64,000 bases of DNA from JBGPLJ01 sp963826145 (GTDB lineage Bacteria > Pseudomonadota > Gammaproteobacteria > Steroidobacterales > Steroidobacteraceae): positions 1,178,001 to 1,242,000 of the forward strand of contig CAWGVW010000001.1 of NCBI GenBank assembly GCA_963826145.1, given 5' to 3'. The first letter of the stretch is position 1. Each line of letters starts with the position of its first letter. A model generated the notes under the pieces. The model had not been told where the DNA came from, searched no databases, and saw nothing but the letters and a program-made list of their open reading frames with translations. Positions 15,740 to 24,644 of this stretch are shown here, in pieces. Both the position numbers and the translations under genes were made by a program.

Positions 15740-17668
15740 TCACAGCGACCATTGTTCGTCCGTCGCGGGCGTCAGGATGCCGGCGCGCTCGAGGGCGGCG
15801 ACCACGATCTGCGCTCCTTCTTCGGGCCCGACCAGCGTCGTGTCGATGCGTATCTCCGCCTGCTCCGGCGGTTCGTAGGGCGAGTCGATGCCGGTGAAGT
15901 TCTTGAGTTCGCCGCGCCGCGCCTTCGCATACAGTCCCTTGACGTCGCGCTTCTCCGCATCTGCGAGCGGGGTATCGACGAACACCTCGAGGAATTCCCC
16001 GGGACCCACCAGCTCGCGCGCCATGCGTCGTTCCGCGCGAAACGGCGAAATGAAGGACACGATGACGATCAGGCCCGCATCCACCATGAGGCGCGACACT
16101 TCGGCGACGCGCCGGATGTTCTCGACGCGGTCCGCGTCGGTGAAGCCCAGGTCCTTGTTGAGCCCGTGACGGACGTTGTCGCCATCGAGAATGTACGTGT
16201 GTCGTCCGAGCGCGTGCAGGCGCTTTTCGATGAGATTTGCGATCGTCGATTTGCCGGCGCCCGAGAGGCCGGTGAACCACAGGATGCACGAACGCTGGCC
16301 CTTGACCCGCGCGCGCGCGGTCTTGTTCACGTCGAGCGCCTGCCAGTGGATGTTGTCCGCCCGGCGCAGCGCGAAGTGAACGAGCCCTGCGCCGAGCGTG
16401 TCGTTGCTCAGGCGGTCGATGAGGAGGAACCCGCCCATGTCGCGATTGTCGGCGTAGGCGTCGAAGGGGATGGGGTGGTCGACGCTCAGGTTGCAGACGC
16501 CGATTTCGTTCAGCTCGAGCTGCTTGGCCGCGAGGTGCTCTAGCGTGTTCACGTTCACCTTGTATTTCGGCGACGTGATGCTCGCGGTGACCATGCGCGT
16601 GCCCATCTTGAGGAGATACGGGCGGCCGGGAAGCATCGGCTCCTCGTGCATCCAGATGATCGTCACCTGGAACTGGTCCGCGATGGCGGGCGGCGACTCG
16701 GCAGCCGCCAGCACGTCCCCGCGGCCTACGTCGATCTCGTCGGTCAGAGCCACCGTGACGGACTGCCCGGCGACGGCGCGCTCAAGGTCGCCCTGTGGCC
16801 CGAGAATGCGCGCTACGCGGCTCTCGCGGCCGGAAGGCAGTGCGCGCAGGCGCTCGCCCTTGCTCAAGGTTCCGCTCGCGATCATGCCGGTGTAGCCACG
16901 AAAGTCCTGGTTCGGCCGGTTGACCCACTGCACGGGAAAGCGCAGCGGTGCGTCTGCCAGCGATTCGTCGACGGCGAGGCTCTCGAGGTGACCCATCAGG
17001 GTCGGCCCTTGATACCAGGGGGTGGCGGCACTCGCGCTGATGACGTTGTCGCCCTTCAGGGCCGAGAGCGGTATGGCGGTCACATCCTTGATGCCGATTT
17101 CGCCCGCGAATGTCCGGTAGTCGGTGACGATCGACTTGAACACGGGCTCGGCGTAACCGATTGCGTCCATCTTGTTGACCGCGAGGATCACATGACGGAT
17201 GCCGAGGAGCGAGAGAATGTAGCTGTGGCGGCGCGTCTGCGTCAGAACGCCCTTGCGCGCGTCGATGAGCACGACGGCGGCGTCGGAATTCGAAGCGGCG
17301 GTCACCATGTTGCGCGTGTACTGCTCGTGACCCGGCGTGTCGGCAACGATGAACTTGCGACGCTCGGTCGAGAAGAAGCGGTAGGCCACGTCGATCGTGA
17401 TGCCCTGTTCCCGTTCGGCGGCGAGGCCATCGACGAGGAGCGCGAGATCAAGTTCCCCGCCCTGGGTGCCGACCTTCTTCGAATCCGCCGCGACGGCTGC
17501 GAGCTGGTCCTCGAAGATGAGCTTCGACTCGTAGAGCAGGCGCCCGATCAGCGTCGACTTGCCGTCATCGACACTGCCGCAGGTCATGAAGCGCAGGAGC
17601 CCCTTGTTCTCCTGCGAGTCGAGGTAGCGAAGGATGTCTCCCGCAATGAGATCCGACTGGTGCGCCAT
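15740..17668 (-). CDS. cysNC: Sulfate adenylyltransferase subunit 1 / APS kinase fusion
   Basis: This bifunctional sulfate-activation enzyme has 642 aa. Residues 1 to about 440 are CysN, a translation-factor-like GTPase with P-loop GSVDDGKSTL, the G3 motif DTPGHEQY and the G4 motif NKMD. It drives APS formation by CysD. From about residue 455 it is CysC, APS kinase, with P-loop GLSGAGKST near residues 466-474, the LDGDNVRHGLN motif and FISPFRAERR. The product is PAPS. The start codon overlaps the cysD stop by one base (TGATG). It ends 19 nt from the convergent MetE-like gene. The CysN-CysC fusion is common in several proteobacterial groups. Confidence 0.96.
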   Translation of the reverse strand: MAHQSDLIAGDILRYLDSQENKGLLRFMTCGSVDDGKSTLIGRLLYESKLIFEDQLAAVAADSKKVGTQGGELDLALLVDGLAAEREQGITIDVAYRFFSTERRKFIVADTPGHEQYTRNMVTAASNSDAAVVLIDARKGVLTQTRRHSYILSLLGIRHVILAVNKMDAIGYAEPVFKSIVTDYRTFAGEIGIKDVTAIPLSALKGDNVISASAATPWYQGPTLMGHLESLAVDESLADAPLRFPVQWVNRPNQDFRGYTGMIASGTLSKGERLRALPSGRESRVARILGPQGDLERAVAGQSVTVALTDEIDVGRGDVLAAAESPPAIADQFQVTIIWMHEEPMLPGRPYLLKMGTRMVTASITSPKYKVNVNTLEHLAAKQLELNEIGVCNLSVDHPIPFDAYADNRDMGGFLLIDRLSNDTLGAGLVHFALRRADNIHWQALDVNKTARARVKGQRSCILWFTGLSGAGKSTIANLIEKRLHALGRHTYILDGDNVRHGLNKDLGFTDADRVENIRRVAEVSRLMVDAGLIVIVSFISPFRAERRMARELVGPGEFLEVFVDTPLADAEKRDVKGLYAKARRGELKNFTGIDSPYEPPEQAEIRIDTTLVGPEEGAQIVVAALERAGILTPATDEQWSL

Positions 17669-18567
17669 CAGAAATAGCCTTCCTGCTTCTTCTTTTCCAT
17701 CGACGCTGACGCGTCGTGGTCGATGACGCGCCCCTGCCGTTCGGACGTTGTCGTGAGCAGCATCTCCTGGATGATCGCCGGGAGCGTGTCCGCCGTGCTC
17801 TCGATGGCTCCGGTGAGTGGATAACAGCCGAGCGTGCGGAAGCGGACCATCTTCGTGACCGGACGCTCGCCGGGCGCGAGCGGCAGCCGCTCATCGTCGA
17901 CCATGATCAGCGTGCCGTCGCGGCTTACGACGGGGCGGGGCTTGGCGAAATAGAGCGGCACGATCGGAATGTTCTCGCGGTGGATGTACTGCCACACATC
18001 GAGTTCGGTCCAGTTCGAGAGCGGAAACACACGCAGGCTCTCGCCCTTGCCCTTGCGGGTGTTGTAGACGCGCCAGAGCTCGGGCCGCTGGCGCTTCGGG
18101 TCCCAGCGATGTTGCGCCGAACGAAACGAGAAGATGCGCTCCTTGGCGCGCGATTTCTCCTCATCGCGCCGCGCGCCGCCGAAGGCGGCATCGAACCCGA
18201 ACTGATCGAGCGCCTGCTTCAGAGCCTGGGTCTTCATCACGTCCGTGTGGACGGCCGAGCCGTGCGTGATCGGACTGACACCGCGCGCCTTGCCTTCCGG
18301 GTTTACGTGCACGATGAGTTCGAGTCCGAGTTCCGCCACGCGTTGATCGCGAAACGCGATCATTTCGCGGAACTTCCAGGTCGTATCGACGTGCAGGAGC
18401 GGGAAGGGCGGCTTCGCGGGGTGGAAGGCCTTGAGGGCAAGGTGCAGCATCACCGCGCTGTCCTTGCCGATCGAATACAACATGACGGGCCGATCGCACT
18501 CCGCGACGACCTCCCTCATGATATGCATGCTCTCGGCCTCCAGGCGCTCGAGATGCGTCAGCGACAT
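17668..18567 (-). CDS. cysD: Sulfate adenylyltransferase subunit 2
   Basis: This is the adenylyltransferase subunit (299 aa), a PAPS-reductase-fold enzyme that makes APS from ATP and sulfate with CysN. It has LTHLERLEAES, VMLYSIGKDSAVMLHLA (the PP-loop), LLHVDTTWKFREMI, and the GGARRDEEKSRAKER segment. ATG at 18567 is preferred: the family N-terminus starts there and GAGG lies 6 nt upstream. A longer reading from 18603 adds 12 residues without homology. It is coupled to cysNC. The 121-nt gap to paaX must hold the cysD promoter. Confidence 0.96.
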   Translation of the reverse strand: MSLTHLERLEAESMHIMREVVAECDRPVMLYSIGKDSAVMLHLALKAFHPAKPPFPLLHVDTTWKFREMIAFRDQRVAELGLELIVHVNPEGKARGVSPITHGSAVHTDVMKTQALKQALDQFGFDAAFGGARRDEEKSRAKERIFSFRSAQHRWDPKRQRPELWRVYNTRKGKGESLRVFPLSNWTELDVWQYIHRENIPIVPLYFAKPRPVVSRDGTLIMVDDERLPLAPGERPVTKMVRFRTLGCYPLTGAIESTADTLPAIIQEMLLTTTSERQGRVIDHDASASMEKKKQEGYF

Positions 18568-18688
18568 CGGGAACCTCGGCTGTCGGAGCGCCGGTCGCTC
18601 CATGCCGTCAAGTTTACAAGCGGATTCACGGCGCTGGCAGACGAATGGTTATAGGACTATGTCATGCGGGCTGCGGCCCGCATTCGAG

Positions 18689-19603
18689 CTACGGGCTGCC
18701 GAATCTGCGATGCAAATCGGCTTCCGGGTCCGGCAGGGGTCCTCGGCGAGTCGAGGCCACGGCATCGAGGTGGCGGTCGGCCGCCCGATACACGAGCCCG
18801 TACAACCGCCGGCACAACTCGTAGGCAGCGGAACCCGCCCAATCCTTCGGCAGGAGCGACCGGGGCAGCAGGGGATCACGCAGATGTACGCGGCGGTACT
18901 CATGCACGAGGAGCGTGCGGGCGACAAGACTCGCCTCGGGCGGCGGTGAAGAGCGCGCAGCGACGGCCTTAAGGAGCGGTCCGAAAAGCGACAGGAAGCG
19001 ACGATAACGCCGTTCGAGGTCGGCGAGATTCCAGCCGCGCTCGATGAGTTCCCGATCGGAGCGGGCGTCGTGCGCCTGCGCTGTCAGGATCAACGCGTCC
19101 TCAAGGAGCGTTGGATCGGTCATCTCGCGCCGTACGCGGTTCATGTCGGTGTCGGGGTGCGCGAACGTGCCGGGCGCGAGCTGGCCGAAGCCGAGCCATT
19201 CGAGCTCATCGCGTAGTGCCTTGCGGCCGCGATTGCGGGCATCGGCGAGCACGAGCGTCCAGCGGCCGCGCCAGTCCGCCGGCGGCGGGGCATAGATGCG
19301 CCGGGTAGCCTCGGCAAAGCGCTCGCGGCCGATGCGCGTGAGGCCGTAGTAGCTGAGACGGCCCTCGCGCTGCGCAGCGAGCCAACCCTCCTGCGCAAGC
19401 CGTCCGACCGCCGTGCGGACGAGGCGCTCCGTCAGTCCAAAGGACGACAGCACCGCGATAAGGCTTGCGAGCGCGATCTCGCCGCCGCGCGGTGCGATGG
19501 AGTCGCCGAAGAGCGTAATGATGAGTGAGCCCGCCCTGAGCGGCCGCTGGCGCAGGAAGGCGTGCTTCAATTCTGCCACGGCGCTGTCGTAGCGTGTTTT
19601 CAC
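18689..19603 (-). CDS. paaX: Phenylacetic acid degradation repressor
   Basis: PaaX (304 aa) is a GntR-like transcriptional repressor of phenylacetate genes, released by phenylacetyl-CoA in characterised systems. The N-terminal winged-helix region holds RAGSLIITLFGDSIAPRGG and ERLVRTAVGRLAQEGWL, and the middle and C-terminal segments (WTLVLADA, LVHEYRRVHLRDPLLP) are typical of the family. The start is GTG with only a weak AAGG upstream. It is divergent from paaA, with an 89-nt gap holding a long inverted repeat whose left arm begins 8 bp from the paaX start, so autorepression is likely. Confidence 0.95.
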   Translation of the reverse strand: MKTRYDSAVAELKHAFLRQRPLRAGSLIITLFGDSIAPRGGEIALASLIAVLSSFGLTERLVRTAVGRLAQEGWLAAQREGRLSYYGLTRIGRERFAEATRRIYAPPPADWRGRWTLVLADARNRGRKALRDELEWLGFGQLAPGTFAHPDTDMNRVRREMTDPTLLEDALILTAQAHDARSDRELIERGWNLADLERRYRRFLSLFGPLLKAVAARSSPPPEASLVARTLLVHEYRRVHLRDPLLPRSLLPKDWAGSAAYELCRRLYGLVYRAADRHLDAVASTRRGPLPDPEADLHRRFGSP

Positions 19604-19610
19604 GGCCTTG

Positions 19611-19661
19611 CCAATATGACACAGAAAAGTTTGAGATACGAAGTGTTATGTGTCACATTGG
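19611..19661. promoter_or_regulatory. PaaX-type operator between paaX and paaA
   Basis: The arms CCAATATGACAC (19611-19622) and GTGTCACATTGG (19650-19661) are inverted repeats with one mismatch, separated by 27 bp. As I recall, PaaX operators in E. coli and Pseudomonas have hexamers TGATTC and GAATCA also spaced by 27 nt. Here the hexamers are TGACAC and GTGTCA at that spacing. A TTGAGA (19631-19636) and CACATT (19654-19659) could be the paaA -35 and -10, the latter inside the right arm. Ownership by PaaX is inference. Confidence 0.78.
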
Positions 19662-19692
19662 CCGCGCCGTCCGACCCGGAGCCTTGACCGCC

Positions 19693-20694
19693 ATGTATAC
19701 GCAGGGACTCGACCAGCTTGGCCGCAGCGAGCTGCACGTGTCCGCCGCCGAGACTGCGGCGCTTGAAGCGCAATTCCTTGCGCGCGTCGACCGGGAAGAG
19801 CGGATCGAGCCCAAGGACTGGATGCCGCCCGCCTACCGCCAGACCCTCATAAGGCAGATGTCCCAGCACGCGCATTCCGAAATCGTCGGCATGCTGCCCG
19901 AGGGCAACTGGATCACGCGGGCCCCGACCTTGAGGCGCAAGGCGGTACTGATCGCCAAGGTGCAGGACGAGGGCGGCCACGGCGCCTACCTTTATAGCGC
20001 TGCGGAAACCCTCGGCGTCTCGCGGGCGGAGCTCATCGAGCAGCTCCTCGCGGGAACCGCGAAATACTCCAGCATCTTCAACTACCCGACCGTGAGCTGG
20101 GCCGACATCGGCGCCATCGGCTGGCTCGTGGACGGGGCCGCCATCATGAATCAGATCCCGCTCTGCCGCTGTTCGTACGGCCCCTATGCGCGCGCAATGA
20201 TCCGCATCTGCAAGGAAGAGAGCTTTCATCAGCGGCAGGGCTTCGAAATCATGATGACGCTCGCGAGCGGTACGCGCGAACAGCAGGCGATGGCACAGTC
20301 GGCGCTCAACCGCTGGTGGTGGCCGTCACTCATGATGTTTGGCCCGAGCGACACCGATTCGAAACACAGCGCACAATCGACTCGCTGGAAGATCAAGCGC
20401 ATCAGCAACGATGACCTCCGCCAGCGATTCATCGATGTCACGGTGCCGCAGGCGGAGTTCCTGGGCCTCAAAGTGCCCGATCCCGAACTTGCCTGGGACG
20501 CGCAACGCCAGCATTACCGGTTTGGCGCTATCGACTGGACGGAATTCAACGAAGTGCTGAAAGGCAACGGCCCCTGCAATCGCGAGCGGCTCGACGCTCG
20601 GCGGCGGGCTCACGAAGAGGGGCGCTGGGTGCGGGAGGCTGCGACCGCTTACGCACAGAAGCAGCGGGCACGCAGCGCCGCCGCTGCGGCCTGA
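19693..20694 (+). CDS. paaA: 1,2-phenylacetyl-CoA epoxidase, catalytic subunit
   Basis: PaaA (333 aa) is the diiron oxygenase subunit that epoxidises the ring of phenylacetyl-CoA. It has a ferritin-like four-helix fold with two visible ExxH motifs, DEGGHGAYL and EESFHQRQGFE, that supply iron ligands. The start at 19693 gives the family N-terminus (MYTQGLDQ); earlier in-frame codons lie inside the operator. It heads paaABCDE-G-I-K-Z and is followed after 23 nt by paaB with a strong GGAGGAA. Confidence 0.97.
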   Translation: MYTQGLDQLGRSELHVSAAETAALEAQFLARVDREERIEPKDWMPPAYRQTLIRQMSQHAHSEIVGMLPEGNWITRAPTLRRKAVLIAKVQDEGGHGAYLYSAAETLGVSRAELIEQLLAGTAKYSSIFNYPTVSWADIGAIGWLVDGAAIMNQIPLCRCSYGPYARAMIRICKEESFHQRQGFEIMMTLASGTREQQAMAQSALNRWWWPSLMMFGPSDTDSKHSAQSTRWKIKRISNDDLRQRFIDVTVPQAEFLGLKVPDPELAWDAQRQHYRFGAIDWTEFNEVLKGNGPCNRERLDARRRAHEEGRWVREAATAYAQKQRARSAAAAA

Positions 20695-20717
20695 AGAATA
20701 TCCGGAGGAATCCCGCG

Positions 20718-21011
20718 ATGACCGAAGCACGCACGGACTGGCCGCTCTGGGAGGTGTTCATTCGCTCCAAGGCCGGCCTCGAACACAAACACGCAGGAAG
20801 CCTGCATGCGGCTGATGCCACGATGGCAATCGAACACGCCCGCGATCTCTACACGAGACGCATGGAAGGCGTGAGCATCTGGGTCGTGCGATCGAGCGAT
20901 CTCGTGGCGTCGGATCCGGGTGAGGGCGCCGCGCTCTTCGAGCCCGCTCGCGACAAGGTCTATCGCCATCCGACGTTCTACGACATCCCGGAAGAGGTGA
21001 AGAACCTGTGA
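20718..21011 (+). CDS. paaB: 1,2-phenylacetyl-CoA epoxidase subunit B
   Basis: This small subunit (97 aa) of the PaaABCE complex is needed for epoxidase assembly. It matches the family end to end: WPLWEVFIRSKAGLEHKHAG, the ARDLYTRRMEGVSIWVVRSS segment and FYDIPEEVKNL at the C-terminus. A GGAGGAA lies at good distance from the ATG. The stop overlaps the paaC GTG start (GTGA). Confidence 0.96.
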   Translation: MTEARTDWPLWEVFIRSKAGLEHKHAGSLHAADATMAIEHARDLYTRRMEGVSIWVVRSSDLVASDPGEGAALFEPARDKVYRHPTFYDIPEEVKNL

Positions 21012-21760
21012 GCCAGGCGCACTTCGATTATCTGCTCCGGCTCGGCGACACGAGCCTCGTGCTCGCGCAGCAGCTCGGGGAGTGGGTTGGTCATGCGCCG
21101 GCGCTCGAGGAAGACCTCGGCCTCGCCAATATTGCCCTCGACCTTCTCGGGCAGGCCCGACTCCTTCTTTCTTATGCGGGGGAACTCGAAGGCTGTGGCC
21201 GGAGCGAGGACGCGCTCGCATTCCTCAGGGATGTGCCCGAGTTTCGCAATCTCACGCTCGCGGAGCAGCCGAACGGCGACTTTGGCGCGACCATTGTCCG
21301 CCAGTTCCTGATCGGCGCCTACCAGCGTGAACTCTATGCGGATCTGTCCCATTCGAAGGACGCGCGCCTTGCAGGTATCGCCGCGAAGGCGCTCAAGGAA
21401 ACGCAGTACCACTGGCGCTTCAGCTCGCGCTGGCTCGTCCGGCTCGGCGACGGCACCGAGGAAAGCCACCGTCGCGTGCAGCTCGCGCTCACCGAACTCT
21501 GGCCATATACCAACGAATTCTTTGACGTCGATGCGACCGATCGGGCCATGCAAGAGGCCGGCATCGCCCCATCGCTTGCAGCGCTTGAGTCGCGCTGGCG
21601 CGCGGCGGTGCTCGCCGCCATCGGGGAGGCGACGCTCACCGTGCCGAAGGAGCGCGGGAAGCTCACGGCAGGCAAGCGCGGGCAGCACGGAGAGACACTC
21701 GGTTTTCTCCTCGCTGACATGCAGTTCTTGCAGCGGGCGTATCCGGGAGCGCAATGGTGA
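21008..21760 (+). CDS. paaC: 1,2-phenylacetyl-CoA epoxidase, structural subunit
   Basis: PaaC (250 aa) is the ferritin-like partner of PaaA in the epoxidase core. It lacks the full diiron ligand set and has a structural role. Family segments include LAQQLGEWVGHAPALEEDL, DLLGQARLLLSYA and KETQYHWRFSSRWLVRLGDG. The GTG start overlaps paaB, and the 3' end overlaps paaD by 7 nt. These overlaps suggest stoichiometric, coupled translation of the complex. Confidence 0.96.
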   Translation: MSQAHFDYLLRLGDTSLVLAQQLGEWVGHAPALEEDLGLANIALDLLGQARLLLSYAGELEGCGRSEDALAFLRDVPEFRNLTLAEQPNGDFGATIVRQFLIGAYQRELYADLSHSKDARLAGIAAKALKETQYHWRFSSRWLVRLGDGTEESHRRVQLALTELWPYTNEFFDVDATDRAMQEAGIAPSLAALESRWRAAVLAAIGEATLTVPKERGKLTAGKRGQHGETLGFLLADMQFLQRAYPGAQW

Positions 21761-22266
21761 GCACGGCCGCGACGGAGTTAGCGCCGAGTGTGGAGCGCAT
21801 ATGGAGCATTCTGCGCGAGGTGCCCGATCCGGAGATACCGACGATCGCCATCGTCGATCTCGGCATCGTGCGGTACGTCGAGGCGAAAGCGAGCGGGATC
21901 GAGATCGGGCTGACGCCGACGTATTCAGGCTGCCCGGCGACCGATTTCATCCGTCAGCTGGTGCAGGAAGCGCTTGCGGCCCAGGGGTTTTCCGCGAGTA
22001 TCCGGACGATCGTGAGTCCCCCTTGGACGACCGAATGGATCAGCGAAGCCGGACGACGCAAGCTCGCCGAATCCGGCATCGTGCCGCCCGAGCGCCTGCA
22101 CGGTGCTCACCGGAGCGCCGCCGACCTGAACGACGAAGATGTCGCGTGCCCACACTGCCATTCCGTACGAACAGAGCGCACTTCGGAGTTCGGTTCGACG
22201 CCCTGCAAGTCGCTCTATCGATGCTTCGATTGCCTCGAGCCCTTCGAGCGCTTCAAGTGTCTGTGA
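21754..22266 (+). CDS. paaD: Phenylacetate degradation protein PaaD (iron-sulfur assembly, MIP18 type)
   Basis: PaaD (170 aa) is a DUF59/MIP18-family maturation factor thought to help build the Fe-S or diiron centres of the epoxidase system. The N-terminal half has VPDPEIPTIAIVDLGIVR, and the C-terminal part is a cysteine-rich zinc-ribbon-like domain (CPHCHS, later CFDC and a terminal CL). It overlaps paaC by 7 nt and is followed 10 nt later by paaE. Confidence 0.95.
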   Translation: MVSTAATELAPSVERIWSILREVPDPEIPTIAIVDLGIVRYVEAKASGIEIGLTPTYSGCPATDFIRQLVQEALAAQGFSASIRTIVSPPWTTEWISEAGRRKLAESGIVPPERLHGAHRSAADLNDEDVACPHCHSVRTERTSEFGSTPCKSLYRCFDCLEPFERFKCL

Positions 22267-22276
22267 GCTGAGCGGC

Positions 22277-23368
22277 GTGCTGCAGTACCACTCACTTCGG
22301 GTCGTCGAAAAGCGCGCCGACACCGACCGCGCGGTCTCCCTCACCTTCGAAGTTCCACCCGGCCAGGCGCAGAACTTCCGCTTCGAGGCGGGCCAGCATC
22401 TTGGACTCCGGGCCCGGGTGAACGGCGAGGAATTGCGGCGTACGTATTCGATCTCGAGCTCGCCCTCGGCGCAATCGCTCTCGATCTGCGTGCGACGGAT
22501 TGCGGGCGGTCGCTTCTCGGGCTTCGTCGCGGATCAGTTGCGGCCGGGAGACTTTATCGATGTGCTGATGCCGAACGGCAGCTTTCATCCGGGTCCGCGG
22601 CCGGCGCACTCGCGGCTGAGCGTCGCTTTCGCGGCCGGCATCGGGATCACGCCGGTCATTTCCATCGTGCGACAGCTCTTGGAATCCGAAGCGGACAGCC
22701 GCGTGCTCCTTTTCTACGGGAATCATGACGCCGATGCCGTACTTTTCATCGAAGAGCTGCAAGCACTGAAAGACCGCTATGTCACGCGCTTTGGCTTGCA
22801 TTTTCTCCTCACGGCCGAAAGCCAGGAGATCGAGCTCTACAACGGCCGCCTGACGGCGGCGAAGCTCGAGGAGCTGGCACCCGGTCTTTTCGATGCAAAG
22901 GCGGTCGATGAGTATTTTCTCTGCGGTCCTGGCGACATGATCGAACGCCTGGCAGCCGCGCTGGCTGCGAAGGGTGTCGATGCGGGGCGCGTCCATGGCG
23001 AGCATTTCCTGGTCGCTGGCCCGACCGGCGAGCAACCGAAGCCAGCGGTCGTTGCGGCGGCTGCGGCGCCTGCCGTGCGCGCGCACCTCGCCCGGGTCTC
23101 AGTACTCATCGACGGCCGTACGCGATCGTTCGAAATGCCGATGGACGGCACGTCCGTGCTCGATGCCGCAGGCGAAGCAGGTCTCGACCTGCCGTTCTCT
23201 TGCCGCGCCGGCGTCTGCTCCACCTGTCGTACGCGGCTCGTCAAGGGCAAGGTTGAAATGCATACGAACTATGCACTGGAACAGCACGAGCTCGCCGAGG
23301 GTTTCATCCTTGCCTGCCAGGCTCATCCAGTGACGAACGAGATCGAGCTGACCTACGATTCGCGCTGA
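22277..23368 (+). CDS. paaE: 1,2-phenylacetyl-CoA epoxidase reductase subunit
   Basis: PaaE (363 aa) is the NADPH-dependent reductase feeding electrons to PaaA. Domains in order are an FAD-binding region with RRTYSISSSP, a nicotinamide-binding region with AAGIGITPVISI and YFLCGPGDMI, and a C-terminal plant-type 2Fe-2S ferredoxin domain with CRAGVCSTC plus a distal Cys in ILACQAHP. The open frame reaches upstream into paaD, but GTG at 22277, just after the paaD stop, gives the family N-terminus (LQYHSLRVVEK) and was chosen. Confidence 0.95.
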   Translation: MLQYHSLRVVEKRADTDRAVSLTFEVPPGQAQNFRFEAGQHLGLRARVNGEELRRTYSISSSPSAQSLSICVRRIAGGRFSGFVADQLRPGDFIDVLMPNGSFHPGPRPAHSRLSVAFAAGIGITPVISIVRQLLESEADSRVLLFYGNHDADAVLFIEELQALKDRYVTRFGLHFLLTAESQEIELYNGRLTAAKLEELAPGLFDAKAVDEYFLCGPGDMIERLAAALAAKGVDAGRVHGEHFLVAGPTGEQPKPAVVAAAAAPAVRAHLARVSVLIDGRTRSFEMPMDGTSVLDAAGEAGLDLPFSCRAGVCSTCRTRLVKGKVEMHTNYALEQHELAEGFILACQAHPVTNEIELTYDSR

Positions 23369-23394
23369 TAGCAGCGGGCGGCGAGGGACAACGC

Positions 23395-24186
23395 ATGACT
23401 TACGAGACGATCCTGTTCCAGATCGATGCGGGCATTGCGCGATTAACGCTCAATCGTCCTGACCGGCTCAACAGTTTCACGGTGGCGATGCACGGGGAAG
23501 TGCGTGACGCACTTTCAAAGGTCACGTCGGCGGCGGGTGCGCGCGTACTCGTCATCACCGGCGCCGGCCGTGGCTTCTGTGCGGGGCAGGACCTCAACGA
23601 CCGCGCCGTGGCGCCCGGTGCTGCCGGCGTTGATCTCGGCGAGTCCATCGAGAAGTACTATGCGCCGCTCATCCTCGCCATCCGCCACCTGCCGATGCCG
23701 GTGATTGCGGCGGTCAATGGAGTCGCGGCGGGTGCGGGCGCGAATATCGCGCTCGCCTGTGACATCGTCATTGCTGCGCGTTCGGCGAGTTTCGTCCAGG
23801 CGTTCTGCAAGCTCGGGCTCGTGCCGGACTCGGGTGGTACCTGGACGCTGCCGCGGCTCGTGGGCCCGGCTCGCGCCCTGGGTCTTGCGTTGACCGGCGA
23901 CAAGCTGAGCGCCACTCTTGCGGCGGACTGGGGAATGATCTGGAAGGTCGTCGAGGATGAAATGCTGGGGCTGGAGGTCGACAAGCTCGCGGGCCATTTC
24001 GCGTCGGCGCCTACGCGAGGTCTCGCGCGTACGAAACAGGCACTCGGCGCGGCCTGGCAGAACACGCTCGAGGAGCAGCTTAACCTGGAACGCGACTACC
24101 AGCGTGAGTTGGGCGCGAGCGAAGACTACCGCGAAGGCGTTCGCGCGTTCATCGAAAAGCGCACGCCGGCGTTCACAGGGCGCTGA
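23395..24186 (+). CDS. paaG: 1,2-epoxyphenylacetyl-CoA isomerase
   Basis: This crotonase-fold enzyme (263 aa) converts the ring epoxide to the oxepin-CoA form. It has ITGAGRGFCAGQDLND, GVAAGAGANIALACDIVIAA for the oxyanion hole, and LVPDSGGTWTLPRLVG, where PaaG carries its catalytic Asp. A GAGGGA precedes the ATG. The usual second crotonase paaF, the dehydrogenase paaH and the thiolase paaJ are absent from this operon and must lie elsewhere. Confidence 0.94.
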   Translation: MTYETILFQIDAGIARLTLNRPDRLNSFTVAMHGEVRDALSKVTSAAGARVLVITGAGRGFCAGQDLNDRAVAPGAAGVDLGESIEKYYAPLILAIRHLPMPVIAAVNGVAAGAGANIALACDIVIAARSASFVQAFCKLGLVPDSGGTWTLPRLVGPARALGLALTGDKLSATLAADWGMIWKVVEDEMLGLEVDKLAGHFASAPTRGLARTKQALGAAWQNTLEEQLNLERDYQRELGASEDYREGVRAFIEKRTPAFTGR

Positions 24187-24200
24187 AGGAGAGCGGCATC

Positions 24201-24641
24201 ATGACGGACGCAGCGGAGCTTGCGCAGCAGGCGGCTACCGAACTTTATTCCCGGGACGTCGCGGCGCGTGCCCTCGGCATCGAAATCAAGTCGATTGGCG
24301 CGGGACGCGCGACGCTCTCGATGCGCGTGCGTCACGACATGCTGAATGGGCACGCGATCTGTCACGGTGGCCTCATTTTCGCGCTCGCTGACACCGCGTT
24401 CGCCTATGCCTGCAACTCGTACAACGAGAACACGTTCGCCGCGTCGGCCGCGATCGAATTCCTGGCCCCGGCACGCGAGGGCGATCTGCTCACGGCTACG
24501 GCCGGGGAGCAGTCGCGGGGCCGCCGACACGGCCTTTACGATATCGAGGTCGCCAACCAGCAGGGGACGCGCATCGCGCTTTTCCGCGGCCGTTCTGCGC
24601 GGGTCGGCGGTACTGTGATTCCCGGGACCGGGGAGAGGTAA
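24201..24641 (+). CDS. paaI: Phenylacetyl-CoA pathway thioesterase
   Basis: PaaI (146 aa) is a hotdog-fold acyl-CoA thioesterase thought to rescue CoA from stalled ring-hydroxylated intermediates. The active-site stretch NGHAICHGGLIFALADTAFA includes the conserved Asn, His-Gly-Gly and Asp. It has a strong AAGGAG upstream, sits 14 nt after paaG and 3 nt before paaK. Confidence 0.94.
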   Translation: MTDAAELAQQAATELYSRDVAARALGIEIKSIGAGRATLSMRVRHDMLNGHAICHGGLIFALADTAFAYACNSYNENTFAASAAIEFLAPAREGDLLTATAGEQSRGRRHGLYDIEVANQQGTRIALFRGRSARVGGTVIPGTGER

Positions 24642-24644
24642 GGC

